Source: Osedax fenrisi
Lineage: Eukaryota; Annelida; Polychaeta; Sabellida; Siboglinidae
Assembly: GCA_964019155.1 (NCBI GenBank)
Contig: OZ025240.1
Location: forward strand, 32,857,507 to 32,921,506
Direction: 5' to 3'
DNA length: 64,000 nucleotides
Shown in pieces: positions 48,052 through 61,232 of the stretch (its first letter is position 1; each line of letters opens with the position of its first letter). The notes beneath the pieces were generated by a model. That model saw nothing but the letters and a program-made list of their open reading frames with translations, was not told where the DNA came from and did not search any database. The translations under genes and the position numbers were made by a program.

Positions 48052-50386
48052 TCACAAGCTGTTATCGGAGGGTGCTATTTGAGGGATGATCAACGCGAAC
48101 AGTTCCTTATTGAGGTCGGCTAGTTCAGAGTCCTGTTTCTCGTAGCGTTTCACTAGTTGTGTGAACTTCACGATGCCTGTACGGTGTAAGTAAAGCGTTC
48201 AGTATTATATAATGTTACATAACTTCATAGCTTATGCAGCGACACACAAAAAATATTCTCTAGAAAAACCTATTTTGAGAATATCCGTAAAAATATAAAA
48301 ATATTGTCATCATTATTATTATTATTTTCAGATTTAGGTATTTTATTTAAGTACCTGAATAATTGTAGAAGCATTGCTGCTTGTCGAGACAATTACCCTT
48401 GAAATATTGTAACTATAAACTCAGCGATTATTATTCACGAGCGATACCTCAGATTTATAGTTTAGTTCAGAGATTATATACATATACAGTAAAACCTCTC
48501 TATAAGAAACTATTTTTTTTCAGTACTTTGTTTCTTATAGAGAGGTTTTCTTATAAAGAGGTTTTTACTTTTCCAATGATTTTAAGAACTAATTTTAATT
48601 GAAATTGTATTATATAACCTATAGGTTATATATATATAGTATATTTATTTATTTATATTTATTTAAAAGTATTAATCAAAAGGATAGTTCAGAAATGTGA
48701 TTTATTTAAAATAGTTTTTAATAATTGTTTGCTTTAAAATAATGTTATCTGTAGGTATAATGTATATATTACAATATTATAATAATCTATTATTTAACAA
48801 TTAATTGTATAATATAATAAATTGTATAATCAATACCCTTGGATCAATACATTTAATAATATAATAACAATTATTAATTAATTTTAATTCATTTCGAGCT
48901 ATTTATGTAATATAAAATATTTGTAAGAAAACAAATTATCTTATATAATAATTAATTTCAATAATTGTTATCAATATACAATACTTCTATTTATATATAA
49001 TTATTTTTTATATTTTGTATACAATAAGTTTCTTATAAAGAGGTTTTTCTTATATTTTTATTATAAGATTTTCTTATAAAGAGGTTTTTTAATATGGAAA
49101 GGGTTGAATTCCAACCAAATGTGTGAACAATTTTCTTATAAAGAGGTTTTTCTTATAAAGAGGTTTCTTATAGAGAGGTTTTACTGTATATATATAGAAA
49201 ATATTATTATACATATTAAATTATTTAAAAAATGTAAATATTTTATTTATATTTGGAAAAAATTACATATTTAATTACATATATATATATATATATTTAA
49301 AATAAAATGTAAAAATATAATAATCGTATTACAATATTAATATGAAGTAGAGGATAATTGGTCATATCAGCTCTTTATGGAAGTATATAATACACTAGAT
49401 GATAATAGTAATAGAAAATATACACTTGCATATATCAGTCATAAAATATATCGAATATCGCTGATTAATGAATATTTGTTATATCTATAAAATTATTATT
49501 CACAATTATTTAATTTTAATTATAAAATTCCATTATGAATTATATCGCTGAATACATTACTTATGATTACTTAGGATTACATAATACTCTATTAATAACC
49601 ATCTCCATCAGCGGTGAATCCATACTTTGAAATAACTGAGGATTGTATATGCATAGCCAAAGGGAATACTAATTGCATTGTTTTCAACATGTCATTACCT
49701 AATAGTAAAACATTATGCAATATTATATAATACTTTAAATGTTATTGTATAATGCGCAATGTGTATGTTTAATAATTTGGTAATAATGCTATTTTTCTCA
49801 AATAATATTATAGATATAATTAAGTATTTATAATTTCTATTATTGAATATTTAATTAGGTATCAAATAAAATATATTATTATTATTATTATTATTACCAG
49901 ATTTATATTTATATACCAGGGTAATTATAGAAGCAGAGCTTATAGAGATAATTATTCTTATAAAGCGGCTTCGAAGTTACATTAGAGTTATAAGCCATGG
50001 TTATAAGTGAAAACTTCATCTAAGTTCCTAGATGGTATAAAGGATACCACCGAAATAAAATAAAAATATATTATAAATATCAATATTTTCAATATCTTTA
50101 AATTAGTGATATTTATACAAGTTTTGGTTAGACTATTAAAAAACTATTACCTTAAGTTACTCTATAAATATATTTTCTAGGATCCTTAAATACTTTCGTA
50201 TTGAAAGAAAACTAATGATTTCCCTATACACATAACTTAGGTGATAATAGCTCGTATATCGGGTTGTGGATATGGTATATTCTATTGGTAATGCTAAGCA
50301 AGTAAAACCTGCGTCTTCTCTTGCGTCTTCGAGCCTCATGAGTTTATCCGGCATTCTTAACGCGTTCAAGATGTCCATCACGGCAC
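48052..50386 (-). CDS. C12orf57: Protein C10 (C12orf57) homologue, last three exons
   Basis: Minus-strand exons 50309-50386, 49600-49698 and 48052-48176 splice in consistent phase (each junction 1 nt plus 2 nt). They read VMDILNALRMPDKLMRLEDA, NDMLKTMQLVFPLAMHIQSS with VISKYGFTADGDG, and IVKFTQLVKRYEKQDSELAD ending IAPSDNSL and a stop. The pattern EDAREDAGNDM-VFPLAM-IQ-VI-KYGF-G-G-V-KF-LVK-YE-QD matches Protein C10, a ~126-residue conserved animal protein whose human gene is linked to brain development. All three donors/acceptors are canonical. The first exon (about 20 residues, the LTxExA-type helix) was not found upstream and may lie anywhere to ~61 kb. Intron 3 holds a pogo-like MITE; intron 2 holds a SINE fragment. 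Confidence 0.9.
48487..49186. mobile_element. pogo-like TA-flanked MITE, 700 bp
   Basis: Inverted ends CAGTAAAACCTCTCTATAAG continue into CTTATAAAGAGGTTTT repeats at both termini. TA on both sides, non-coding. CAGT-starting termini with TA targets resemble the pogo/Tigger branch of Tc1/mariner. It lies in the last intron of the C10 gene. Confidence 0.9.
49955..50080 (+). mobile_element. SINE 3' fragment
   Basis: GCGGCTTCGAAGTTACATTAG, GGTTATAAGTGAAAACTTCAT and AGTTCCTAGATGG match the 3' half of the SINE at 29790. The tRNA-like head is missing (5' truncation). It lies in an intron of the C10 gene. Confidence 0.75.
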
Positions 50387-50399
50387 CTAAGGGGTAGGT

Positions 50400-51070
50400 A
50401 TCTTCATTAGCAACCGCTACCGTAAATATAGTCATGATGTTGCATTGCATTGTTAAGGATGAATATTAACTATTAACTGAATAACATAGATTGTTAATGA
50501 TGAATATTAACTATTAATTGAATAACATAGATTATTAATGATATACTCCATTGCATCGCACCACAACGTAATAAGAAAGTAAATATATAAATGAATAAAA
50601 TATTTTTTAATAATAAGTCTATATTATTTGTAACTAAAATTTGATCTGGGAATAATGGGCGATATCAGGGGAGGTGTTATATTGAATGCAAACATTTAGG
50701 ATCTATTACAATGTCTATCTCTACTCTATTTCCTGCAATATGTTGAAATTCATTTTAAGTTTTATAATATCAGTAAGTATTACGATAAGCATACACAACA
50801 TAAGGATGGTATCGTTAATAGATTTATTACACTATCAATTCAGTACAAGTATAATGTATAATTATAATATTATGAGGGTAAAGGTAGTAGTTTAAATCAC
50901 ATATTATATTATGAATTCCGTTAAAGGAAATAATTAAATTTAAACTACGCTTGAACTAAAAGTGAACATTGTGGAATGTTATAGAATAGTATATGTTAAA
51001 GTTATAATGTCGGGAGTATTGATATATGCAGAATTTTTGTTATCCGATCTAACACTATATCTCAAGTTGT
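50400..51070. other. Upstream region of the C10 exons
   Basis: A tandem duplication (TAACTATTAA(C/T)TGAATAACATAG, about 50465-50545) is visible. No convincing first exon of the C10 gene on the minus strand. Confidence 0.45.
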
Positions 51071-51371
51071 CCAGGGTTCGAAAAAAATCGGCAAAAAATC
51101 AAAAAAATCCGATTTTTTTGATTTAAATCAATTTATTTGATTTTAATGCAAATAATATTTAAATTGTTTAATAATATAATAAATAGATGTTTAATTAATT
51201 ATAAAAATTGAATAAATCATTTTTCTACTGCTAATAGACTTAGAAATTTAAATAACTATTAATGTATATTTAAATTTATAAAATTATATATAAATATCAA
51301 TTATCTATAAAATTAAGTAAAGATATATAAATAAATAGAATTATATTATAATAAAAATGTGATATTGTGTA

Positions 51372-51825
51372 CAAAGATTTTGCGAAGTAAAGATATAAAT
51401 CTCCCTATGCATGCAACGTAATTTTGTAATATCCCCTGCCGCGTCTAGCAGTAGTATCGAAACCACTGAAATAGATTTAGGTTCGGCTCTGTTTGCATAC
51501 AACAATGTTTTCAGTGCTCCATTAAATTGCATGCAATATAAATAAGCTTTTACTTACTAAATATATACTTATAGCATTTAAAACATACATATCATATTTG
51601 TTTTTTATATATTAGTAATGAAAACTTAGTTTTCATCATATAAATATTAATTTAAAGCATATTATTTAACATTTTAATAGTGTATAGTTAAATACGAATT
51701 TACATTATAAACAACACATAGTTTCTAAAAGTAACCCGCTATAGGTGGCACTGGGGTATTTTATATACAAATTCGAATTACACGATTTCGCGTAAGTGTT
51801 ATATCTTTCCTTAGGAAAATCTGTG
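51372..51825. mobile_element. CAAAGATTTT-family MITE, copy 1
   Basis: Left end CAAAGATTTTGCGAAGTAAA and right end (reverse complement) CACAGATTTTCCTAAGGAAA. TGTGTA flanks both sides. Interior landmark TTAAATTGCATGCAATATAA. Shares ends and interior with copies at 56560 and 59601. Confidence 0.8.
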
Positions 51826-52250
51826 TGTGTATGTCTTGAATTATCTAAATTAATGTATACATTATATTATATGCTGTTGCATACTGCAACATTAAATAAT
51901 TATTATTTAATTACTAGTGTTTTGATATTATACTGACTACTTTATTATCTAGAATTATATTCAAATAATTATGCTAACATTATTAATACAAGAAATCAAA
52001 TAAAAACGTTTTTGATAATTATTTAAATAAATTACATTATATTAAAATATGTATACATAAATACAAGCTTTACAGTTTTATTAACTCTCATTCTATTTCT
52101 TAATTTTGAATGAACTAATTTTTTTGGATTTTATATAGAAACAAATAAAATTATATCTTTCTCCAATAATGTCTATGATATATATAATTCTTATTTATTT
52201 AACATTATATATTTTTCCTTTAATGTTTATGAATCATAATTTATGATATA

Positions 52251-52680
52251 CAGTAAACTCACGATAAGTCGGACTCGCAAGGGACCGGGAAAAGTGTCCG
52301 ACTTAGCGAGATGTCCGACTTATCCGAGATTCAGAAGATCATGTTAATGAGACATGCGATGCGCAGCGTGAGTTAAATGGTTACCAAAATATGGAATTAT
52401 GCAACAATCAATAACATTTTATGTTTCATTCAATAATATTACTTACTAAAATTATAATATACATTATTCAAATTAAACATTTCTGACATTTTATAAAAAG
52501 TCCGAGTTAACCAGTATAAAAATCATAAAATTTACTATAATATGTGTCCGACTTATAGAAAAGTCAGATTTATCCATTCCAACTGTTCCGATTAATTTAA
52601 CATGGAACTAGATACAAATCCAACTAAACCAACTAAATGTGTCTGACTTATCCGTAGTCCAACTTACAGAGAGTTGACTG
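52251..52680. mobile_element. pogo-like TA-flanked MITE, 430 bp
   Basis: Left end CAGTAAACTCACGATAAGTC and right end (reverse complement) CAGTCAACTCTCTGTAAGTT, flanked by TA on both sides. The interior repeats GTCCGACTTA. Same CAGT/TA signature as the element at 48487 but a different sequence family. Confidence 0.88.
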
Positions 52681-52910
52681 TATATATATATATACATGTA
52701 TGTATATATAATTCTCATTTATTTAAATATTAATGATATAACATAGCTTCCTATATTCTTATAGGAATATAGGAGGCCATCATGAATATAATTATTATAT
52801 TATAAAAATCATGATCTAATAATTATATAATATACTTTGAGAAATATTGATTTAAATCAAAAAAAATATGATTTTTTTAGGCTGATTTAAATCATTGAGA
52901 TTCTCAACTA

Positions 52911-53769
52911 AAGAAAAATATTTGTAACAAAACTATGTATAGTTCAACTATAGAGAGCTAATGATATCAAAATAATATCTATATATATAGTAAACGACTA
53001 TAGTTTGAATATCTGTATCATACAGTATATGTTTATCGTATATAAAACTTACATGTTTCTATTGGTATCATAATTGTATAATAAATGGGTTTATATAAAA
53101 AGTATAATCAATTAAGATTAGGTTTTTAGTATTATAATAATTTGATAACATGATATCGACTAGCGTATAGATGAACTATAAGAATGATTTCCTTAGGTTG
53201 GCCATACTCACTGTAATCAATCACTAACTATTAAATAGGTAATATATATTTAATTATAAATCATATATGTTACTACATAACATATCGGGTGCTACAATCT
53301 ATTAAGACAATATTTATGGATCAGGGGATATATTCGATGGTAAGGACGTAACATGTTTGTAATGTACTCGCTCAAACAAGTAGGCAATTGTAATATTCTC
53401 AACATGCAGTGATTGTGAACGGCTTTATTTATGCCTATAAATAAGTCATCAGATATACCACATACATGAAAATTAAAATAGTTTATTGAGTTCAGAAAGT
53501 AAATTTAGCAAATACAATTTCTGCTCAAATGATAGGACCAGATATTAACTCGTAATCTATACTCACAAAGAGGGTACTCTCCAATAAAATAATATAATAC
53601 AATTTTTAATAAATAAAATTACGGATAATAAAATGAAAAAAAAATTTAAAATTATAGAGAAAATAAAAATAAATATATAGGATAAATTAGCTGATATGTA
53701 TAATAAAATTAAAATAATGAGTTATAATAATGAAACTAATTAATAAATTAATAATTAACTTAATATTTT
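52911..53769. other. AT-rich intergenic DNA
   Basis: 53340-53450 is slightly GC-richer with no coding pattern. 53470-53769 may be the 3' UTR of the retroelement fragment that follows on the minus strand. Confidence 0.4.
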
Positions 53770-54400
53770 TTTAAATATTTGAGTTTTATATATTTTTTAA
53801 ATGAATTGTATTTTAGATTTTTACAGTGATTGTTTAAATTATTCCAAAGTTTAATACCATATTTGTTAATGGTATGTAATTTACTTTTTGTTTTATGTAT
53901 TCTATAATTACATTTATTTCTTTTATAGTAATAATTTATTTTGTATTCAAATTTATTTGTTATATTTTAGGATTTATTAGAGATTATTTGTTAAGGATTG
54001 GTAAGTTTTTATAAAATATATTATGCATAAAATTAAAAGATACGTAATTAATTAAATCATATATATTTTAATTTAAGTTTTTATATATGTTACAAATCAA
54101 TATTATGTAATTTATATATATTGTGTATATGAGTAGGTGTTTTAATTGATATATTATTTTTTTGTTATACAATTTTTTTATTAAGATTAATCTTATAATT
54201 TATTCCAAAGATTACAAGACGATACATATAGTTTGGTAGTATTAGAGATTTATATAGTAGTAATAGGGTATTGCTAATACGTTGGTATCTATTAGTATAA
54301 ATTATAAAGGATATTTTTTTAAATAAATATATTATTTTAGCTATTTTAATTATTAGTTCCATATAATCTGTATTTTTATAAATGGACACGTAGGTCTATG
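53770..54400 (-). pseudogene. Non-LTR reverse transcriptase C-terminal fragment
   Basis: Minus-strand translation reads NTLLLLYKSLILPNYMYRLV then FGINYKINLNK, the post-RT region seen in Jockey/CR1-type elements (LLYYSLI-P--YG-IIWG--YK). Further on, NKYGIKLWNNLNNH then YNSFKKYIKL matches their C-terminal LWN-LP motif. The region between is degraded and AT-drifted. A lineage different from the two elements at 37-47 kb. Confidence 0.7.
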
Positions 54401-54867
54401 TTTACATGTGAAGCGTTTAATTCTTCATTCGGATCAAATACAAAAATAAACACAATTGAAATAAACGCGATTATAATCGATTTCACTGATTCTCCTGATT
54501 CGCGACATGTATTGTTAATTAATTAATAATGCATACCAACGTATTTAATGATTATTAATATATATATATACTCAAATAATTGTTTTTTGATATTTTAAAA
54601 AGTGGCCCGAAATGACTACGTATTTTTTTAAAGTGGTCCAAAATTACCTGGACTGAGTTTAACTGGTCCTATATTACTGGTATTCATCTGAGTGAGTGTC
54701 ACACTGGGTTTTACCCCGCAAAACTTTTACAGTCACTGTAACACAGCTACCCCGATCGCTTTAAATCTAATAACACATGCCATATAAACATAATAACAGC
54801 CCCATGTTCCTGTCGTCGCAAATATTTCCTGATCCACATATAAAATTATAATTATAAATGTTTAGAA

Positions 54868-55142
54868 TTATCTCGAAGCAGGCGGCTGATTGTTATTATA
54901 ATAATATCAGAGATCAAGGTGGGCGGTACTTATATAATATATGCACTACTGAACATTATACGCCTTATTATAAGGCTTATAAGATATTTTATAGTAACAC
55001 AATATTTTATAGGCTCACTTGGGTCTATAATGCAGCCAAAAAAAACAGAAAAATAAAACCAAACCAAAGAATCACACAACCCCAAAAATAAAAATTGAAC
55101 TCTGACATTATTATAATAACAATCGGCGGCCTGCTTCGAGAT
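54868..55142. mobile_element. MITE with ~43-bp inverted ends
   Basis: TCTCGAAGCAGGC(GGC/CGCC)GATTGTTATTATAATAAT occurs at the left (54868-54915) and inverted at the right (55098-55142). No clear target duplication. The 77-codon frame inside is incidental. Confidence 0.7.
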
Positions 55143-56093
55143 TCACGGTATATTTAATATAATAATTATATTATAATAACATTTCGCTTCTTCAATTGTA
55201 AAGCTTTCATATTTGTTCATATTTTCCATTTTTATATACACATTACTAGTCTAATACATAAATATAAGGATATATTATTTAGCAATTAATTAATTAATAA
55301 TAAATAAGAATATATTAAAAAGTAACAAGTAATATTTAAAAGTAAAATTACTTTATTATAATAACTTATAATCTTTGGATATTTAACTTTGACATACTCA
55401 AAAACATAAATAAGTTTATGGTATTCGACTTCCGTTAAAAATTATCAAATATTTATAATAATTTATTCTAATAACTCTACAATTAAAGATCTTTAACGGG
55501 TAATATTCCATAATATATAATTATTAAATAATTATAAAAATCCATATGTTAAAGAATCTTTAATAATATAGTATTACATGATATTTTCAGAATTATATAA
55601 ATCTAACGTGCTTATTTCCATACGCCGCCTTCTTATCCTACACATTGAATATTAAATACGTTATACAAATATTATCAATTAATTATATAAGTTTTTTAAA
55701 TTTCAACATTAAATTTTGATCAACCTATTTCAAAATTTACAAAGAAAATATTTATAGTGATTTTTCATATAATATATTTTGTATTTGTAATTTATAACTA
55801 TCGTATAATAATACTATAATCATTATAATAATGTACGGATGTTATAATTATACGATATTCCAGAATATCTGAGAATAAACATACTTTAATCTAGAAATTA
55901 CATACGTGTTGTAAAATTATTATTATAAATATAAAGTCAAAATATAGCACCTGTAGGAATTCACCCAGATTTATAAATAAGTTTAATAGAAGTATACGTT
56001 TATTTAGTTTTATATCTTCGTATAGAAATGGCCAAATGCAATACCAGCACATATATTATATGTATAGTCGTATAATTATTATAATTATTAAGA
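55143..56093. other. AT-rich intergenic DNA
   Basis: No gene or bounded element recognised. Confidence 0.55.
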
Positions 56094-56101
56094 CGTATTA
56101 C

Positions 56102-57473
56102 CATAGTTGGCAAAAAACCTTTTTTTAGGGTCCAGGTTTTTTGGTTTTCTCCTAGTTTGTATAGGTTTTTTGCTAGTTTTTGGGTTTTTTCGTGGTTTTT
56201 TGGTTTCTTCAAGGTTTATTTATGGTTTTTTGGTTTTTTGGCTGATGAAAATAATTATATAGAAAAATTATAATTATTGTATAATAATATAAAAATTATA
56301 TTTTGTAATATATGGTCATTTTAATATAGTATGTAAATACATAATATTTATATATAATAGAATAGCTATTTAATTTATATTTAATCAAAAAACCAAAAAA
56401 CTAATATTTTAAAAAAACTAATCTTAATAATCAAGTTAATTTACTAATAACAAAAATGTTTCTAAGCTTATATCTAACACTCCCTATATAATATATATAG
56501 TATATATCCAACATAATATATAACATATATGCAACATAATTAATAACTACTATCTACCGCTACTAGCAGTAGTATCGAATCACCTAAATAGTTTAGGTAC
56601 TGTGCGGTTTCCATACGAAAATATTTATATAGCTCAATTAAATTACATGCAATATAAATTAGAATTTACTCGCTACATAGATATGTATATCATTCAAAAT
56701 AATAATTAACCCGATATAGGTGGCGCTCTAGGTATTTTGTATATAAAATTTATTTACACAGATTTCTCGTAAGTTTTATATGATATAAGAGAGCGTTTTT
56801 GTAATATACCAACATCCGATGGTACATTGGGACATTGGTATGTCTATGTCTACGGAAAATACATTCATAATATATACCATCTTTACATTGTGGTGTTGAG
56901 ATGTTGTGTTTTTTGTAACATGCCAATGTATCAACGTATACTCTGCATTTACGTGTATAAGGATACAGATGGGACATTGGTACATTACAAAAAAAATCTT
57001 GCTAACTTGATATGTTGGTACGTTGGTATGTCACAAAAAAAATGCACCTAAACATACGATAAAATCGTGTGATTCAATTTTATACATATAACTTGTATCT
57101 TTCCTTAGAAAAATCTTTTCTACTTATATAAATAAACTATAGTTTATATGTATACAAGTATACACATAATATACTCTAATAATTAAAGTTCAAACATGAA
57201 TTGAATTTAATACATTTAAATGTATATAATATTATAAAAAAGTAAGCTTAATTAACTATTATTTATTTAATAAAATTGAAGTTTTAAAATGAATTATTAA
57301 TTAAAGTATATATAATTATTATAATAATAAAATAGAATATATCATATATTTAATATATGCTATTTAATTTATATTTTAGCAAAAAACCAAAAACCAAAAA
57401 ACCTGCATTTTGAAAAAACCAAAAAACCAATGAAAAAACCAAAAAACCAAAAAACCTCACGATGCCAACTATG
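56102..57473. mobile_element. hAT-like element, 1.37 kb, non-autonomous
   Basis: Inverted ends CATAGTTGGCA, exact 8-bp duplication CGTATTAC (56094-56101 and 57474-57481). Subterminal GGTTTTTTGGTTTT blocks on the left and AAAAAACCAAAAAACC on the right. It contains a nested CAAAGATTTT-family MITE. No transposase frame. Confidence 0.88.
56560..57112. mobile_element. CAAAGATTTT-family MITE, copy 2, itself interrupted
   Basis: Shares GCAGTAGTATCGAA, AAATTACATGCAATATAAAT, CCCGATATAGGTGGCGCT and TATCTTTCCTTAGAAAAATC with copies 1 and 3. The left terminus is lost. At about 56790-57043 an unrelated block is inserted, beginning TTTTTGTAATATACCAACAT and ending with the inverse-type GTTGGTATGTCACAAAAA. 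It carries repeated GGGACATTGGTA motifs. Confidence 0.7.
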
Positions 57474-57730
57474 CGTATTACTTGTAATATATAATTATTG
57501 AAATAAGTTTGCACATATGCTATATTAAATAAGTATAGATTATCTATAGATTATCTATTAGATATCGAAGTATTCACCATATATACGTATTAGTATTATA
57601 ATAAAGATATCTGATATAACATAATTGATGTTATATAAGAATTATATATTCATAAAGAATATTTTGCTATATACCTATTTAATATATTTACCAACTTATT
57701 TCAATTAGAAATGCTGATATTGATGATTTA

Positions 57731-57978
57731 GACTGACATCGGCCCCCAATATGTCACGTGACTAACTGATAGTTCAAGTTAATAATGCGTGTAGGACTTA
57801 TATAATATCATAGTAATATATAAACATAGGGTATTATGATTTGTATGTATATATAAAACATGAATTCAGTACTTGGTGAATAATGTAATAAGAAATATAA
57901 CGCAAAAAGTGAAATATATAATTGAACTCTCGGTTTGACATATGATTTATGGGGAGCCGATGTCATTATTCAGCATAT
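57731..57978. mobile_element. Possible MITE with inverted TGACATCGGC ends
   Basis: TGACATCGGCCCCCAATATG at the left is mirrored by TGACATCGGCTCCCCATAAA (reverse complement) at the right. GTCACGTGAC lies inside the left end. No target duplication was recognised. Confidence 0.5.
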
Positions 57979-57979
57979 T

Positions 57980-59593
57980 GATGTACGGCGGTCATTATAT
58001 ATAAAGATATAACATCATGTATTATTATTATAATAATAAACCAATTAAATATATGCTTTTATATATTGACCTCCTGGACAGGACGTCTGCTTGCTATGTC
58101 GCCAATGATAAGTTTTGTACTCCAATATAGATACGTTTCAATGGAATATTACATAATATTGTAATGATTTCTATCTTTTATAAAAGATTGATAGTATTGA
58201 TATCTTTCTGATCAGAGATATAAATGTATTTGTGAAATACTATTTTTTAATTTGTATTTCTATATAAATATTTTGTTAGAATATTTATAAATCCAATTTT
58301 AATTGAAACATGTTTTTCTAATATATTTATGTTGCCATTCTAAATAATTTAATGTTTATTAATTTTATTATAATTTTAATATGATATCATTAATTTAAAA
58401 TTTATATTAAAATCATTAATTTAAAAATGAGTTGTTGCATTGATTTGTAATAAAAATGTTGTATATCAAATTTAAATATATATATATTGTGATACAATAA
58501 GCTAAATTACTCGAGCGTAAAATAAAATTGACCTAAAACATGCGTTAGCAGATGTACTATTCTTGATATCATATATTAAAAATATTTTGTTCATATATGA
58601 AAGTTTCATAATGAAAAAATCGAATATGATCCGTTTGTTTTGATTACCATTTACGAAGTCAACTTTAAAATATATTACATTTTTATAATATACTTTAAAA
58701 TTATAATAACAACTAATTTATATATATCTTATAATATATACTACATGTGCATTTTCCAAATAAGTTTATACACTAGTGTGTCAAATATTTTACATGTATT
58801 TTGAATTTTACCTCAATGGAAGCCATATTCGAAACATATCATTTTAAATATGTAAAAATATGTAATATAATGTATATAAGTCATATTTTATAAGTATGAT
58901 TTAATTATATAATTTTATTTTACAATTATAGACGTAAATATGGTAACTATTAGTTATGTATTGAGTATTTTCCGTATTGTCAACATTTACCCATTATGAA
59001 AGACTTTATAGATACATGTTTATACATGATATATTTTCTTATTGTTAGAAGTGATTAATAAATCAGCCATTTTGTAATGTAATAAATAATTACTAATAAT
59101 GATATTGTTTATTCAAAATATTACTTTGATAATATTTTATCAATATGATTTTGAAAAATGTGTTAAATTTTAATATAATTATTGTTAAATGGTATGTAAA
59201 TTATAAAATAATATTACTTAAGTATATAAGATTATAATTATATTATAATCATATATATTATCATCATATAATTATATTATAATCATGCCTATCTAAATTT
59301 ATAATTTGCCCGAATTTAAGAATTTTGCTTATCTAAATTATTTGTAGTACTATATTATTTCCATTTTTCTTTATTAGATAATTATAAATGGATAATATAA
59401 ATCTTTACTAAATGAATATTCACACGATTTTAAATTATGTAGTATTCTTTTTTAGGAATATTGTCTCCTGTTATATTCTTTTCGGTAATTTCTAGAGAAT
59501 TTATACAGCACCGATATAATTCTTGAAAATTCTGGATATATTTCAGTATTTGTAGTCTGTATTTTATTTCATGTGTTTTGAGAAAATGATATA
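57980..59593. other. AT-rich intergenic DNA
   Basis: A GC-richer patch at about 58065-58115 (CTCCTGGACAGGACGTCTGC) has no coding pattern that I can support. Otherwise nothing recognised. Confidence 0.5.
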
Positions 59594-59600
59594 CCGATAT

Positions 59601-60011
59601 CAAAGATTTTACGAAGCAAAGATATAATACTCCATATATACGCAATGTGATTAGTATTCATACAGTATCGAAATTGATGTAGGTTTTCCGCGATTTGCAT
59701 ACTACTATGTTTTCATTGCTCTATTAAATTACATGCAATATAAATTAGCTTTTACTCGCCACATAGATTTATAAAATTCAAACCCAACATATCCTATTAC
59801 TTTATTATATATTAGTAATGAACACATAATAAAAATAATAATTTAAAGCATATTATTTTTCATTTTAAAAGTACATAGTTTGATACAAATTTATAAACAA
59901 CACATAGTTCCGAAAATTGAACATATATTGATGGCGCTGTCAGTTTTTGTATACAAAATATAAGTACACGATATCGCGAGAGTGTTATATCTTTCCTTAG
60001 AAAAATCTTTG
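59601..60011. mobile_element. CAAAGATTTT-family MITE, copy 3, 411 bp
   Basis: Left end CAAAGATTTTACGAAGCAAA and right end (reverse complement) CAAAGATTTTTCTAAGGAAA, flanked by the direct repeat CCGATAT (59594-59600 and 60012-60018). The cleanest copy; it defines the family limits. Confidence 0.88.
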
Positions 60012-60019
60012 CCGATATT

Positions 60020-60649
60020 ATATAAAGTAAATAAAATTACATTATTAATTAACATTTTTTATAAATAATAAACTTTGGTAAATAAACTAAAACATATATA
60101 CTTTCCTAAAATATACTAATACAGTTTATTTTAATTCACATATATACTCTATAATATATATTCCATAGTCTATAATTTAGACTATATTTAATTTATATTA
60201 TATATTAGTAAATTAAATTATGAAAATTAAATAATTTAATGTTTATTAGTTAAATATATATTATGTACAAATTTGAATAATTGCAAGAATTTACAATAAA
60301 CCGCGCATTTTTGGATATAGAATTCGTGCAAAATGAACAAATCTAGAGGCCTGATTATAATACAAGAATATTATGTATATTACAAAATATAAATATATTA
60401 TAAATATTAGATAATATTATCTAGTTTAACTAGACTAATTATAAACTTACACATATCAATTTTTAATATTAGATTTTATTGATTAAAATTTTATATTTCT
60501 TTTAAAAAAGTATTACTATAAAAATGATATATTTTTACATTTCAATAAATAAACAATTCATAATTGGAATAGTCAGCCTAATGATTTTGTAATTAAATTA
60601 ATAAATTAATAATTATAATTTATTAATAATTTAATAAATGTAGATTTAT
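60020..60649. other. AT-rich intergenic DNA
   Basis: No gene or element with clear ends seen. Confidence 0.5.
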
Positions 60650-61072
60650 ATATTGTAGACAATAAACAATTAATTTATGAATGTAAACAACTTTTTAAAA
60701 AATGTACCATTTATATAAATATTATATTAAAGAATACATTTATTAAATAATACAAATTATATAATATAATAATAATTTTCAAAGAATTTTATGATTACTA
60801 TATAAGTAAATTTATGAATTTAAATTGTTATTCTATATAGAAAATATATAGGTGTTATAGATTATAACTTATAATATCCCAAGCAACCAGTCTATTTTTT
60901 ACAGTTTTTATTGTATTGTTTTTTTTTAGAAATTAACTATGTTTTAAACAAATCTCAATTATTATGCAATCTGGTATAGGGATGGGTATATAATATGAAA
61001 AAATTTTATAATAAAAATGTAATTTAATATTTTATGTATTTGATTAAGTGTATTTGACCCAAACCATGCAGC
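60650..61072. mobile_element. Truncated relative of the hAT MITE at 13413
   Basis: Shares TTATATTAAAGAATACATTTATTAAA (as two adjoining blocks), ACTTATAATATCC-AAGCAACCAGTCTA and GTATTTGACCC-AACC with 13590-14072. The left terminus is missing and the right terminus reads CATGG rather than CCCTG. Confidence 0.75.
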
Positions 61073-61139
61073 TCCATGTTATAAAATATAATGTAAACAA
61101 ATATAAATAATAGTATAACTTATAATTTAAAAGTTAATA

Positions 61140-61232
61140 ATATTTAAAAAAAATGATAAAACCAAAAAAACTATGGTTTTTTCAACATGAAAAATCCATT
61201 AGTAAACACCAATTGAAAAAAACCAAATTAAC
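61140..61232. mobile_element. Possible single hAT end
   Basis: The reverse complement starts CAGGGTTAATTTGGTTTTTT and is followed by GGTTTTTTC/AAAACC blocks like the ends at 51071 and 56102. No partner end found. Confidence 0.35.

Larger units (their letters stand above)
51071..52910. mobile_element. Possible hAT-like element containing two MITEs
   Basis: Left end CAGGGTTCGAAAAAAATCGG is followed by GATTTTTTTGATTTAAATCA. The right end (reverse complement) shows AATGATTTAAATCAGCC and TTTTTTTTGATTTAAATCAA. The shared inverted subterminal blocks suggest one element, but no 8-bp duplication was found. Two smaller elements are nested inside. Confidence 0.4.

Noticed and set aside
53340..53450. 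First exon of the C10 gene
   Set aside because: The minus-strand reading from the local ATG does not match the expected N-terminal helix, and no donor in the right phase is present.
56750..57051. Overlapping 70-75-codon frames on both strands
   Set aside because: They arise from GGGACATTGGTA repeats in a small inserted element.
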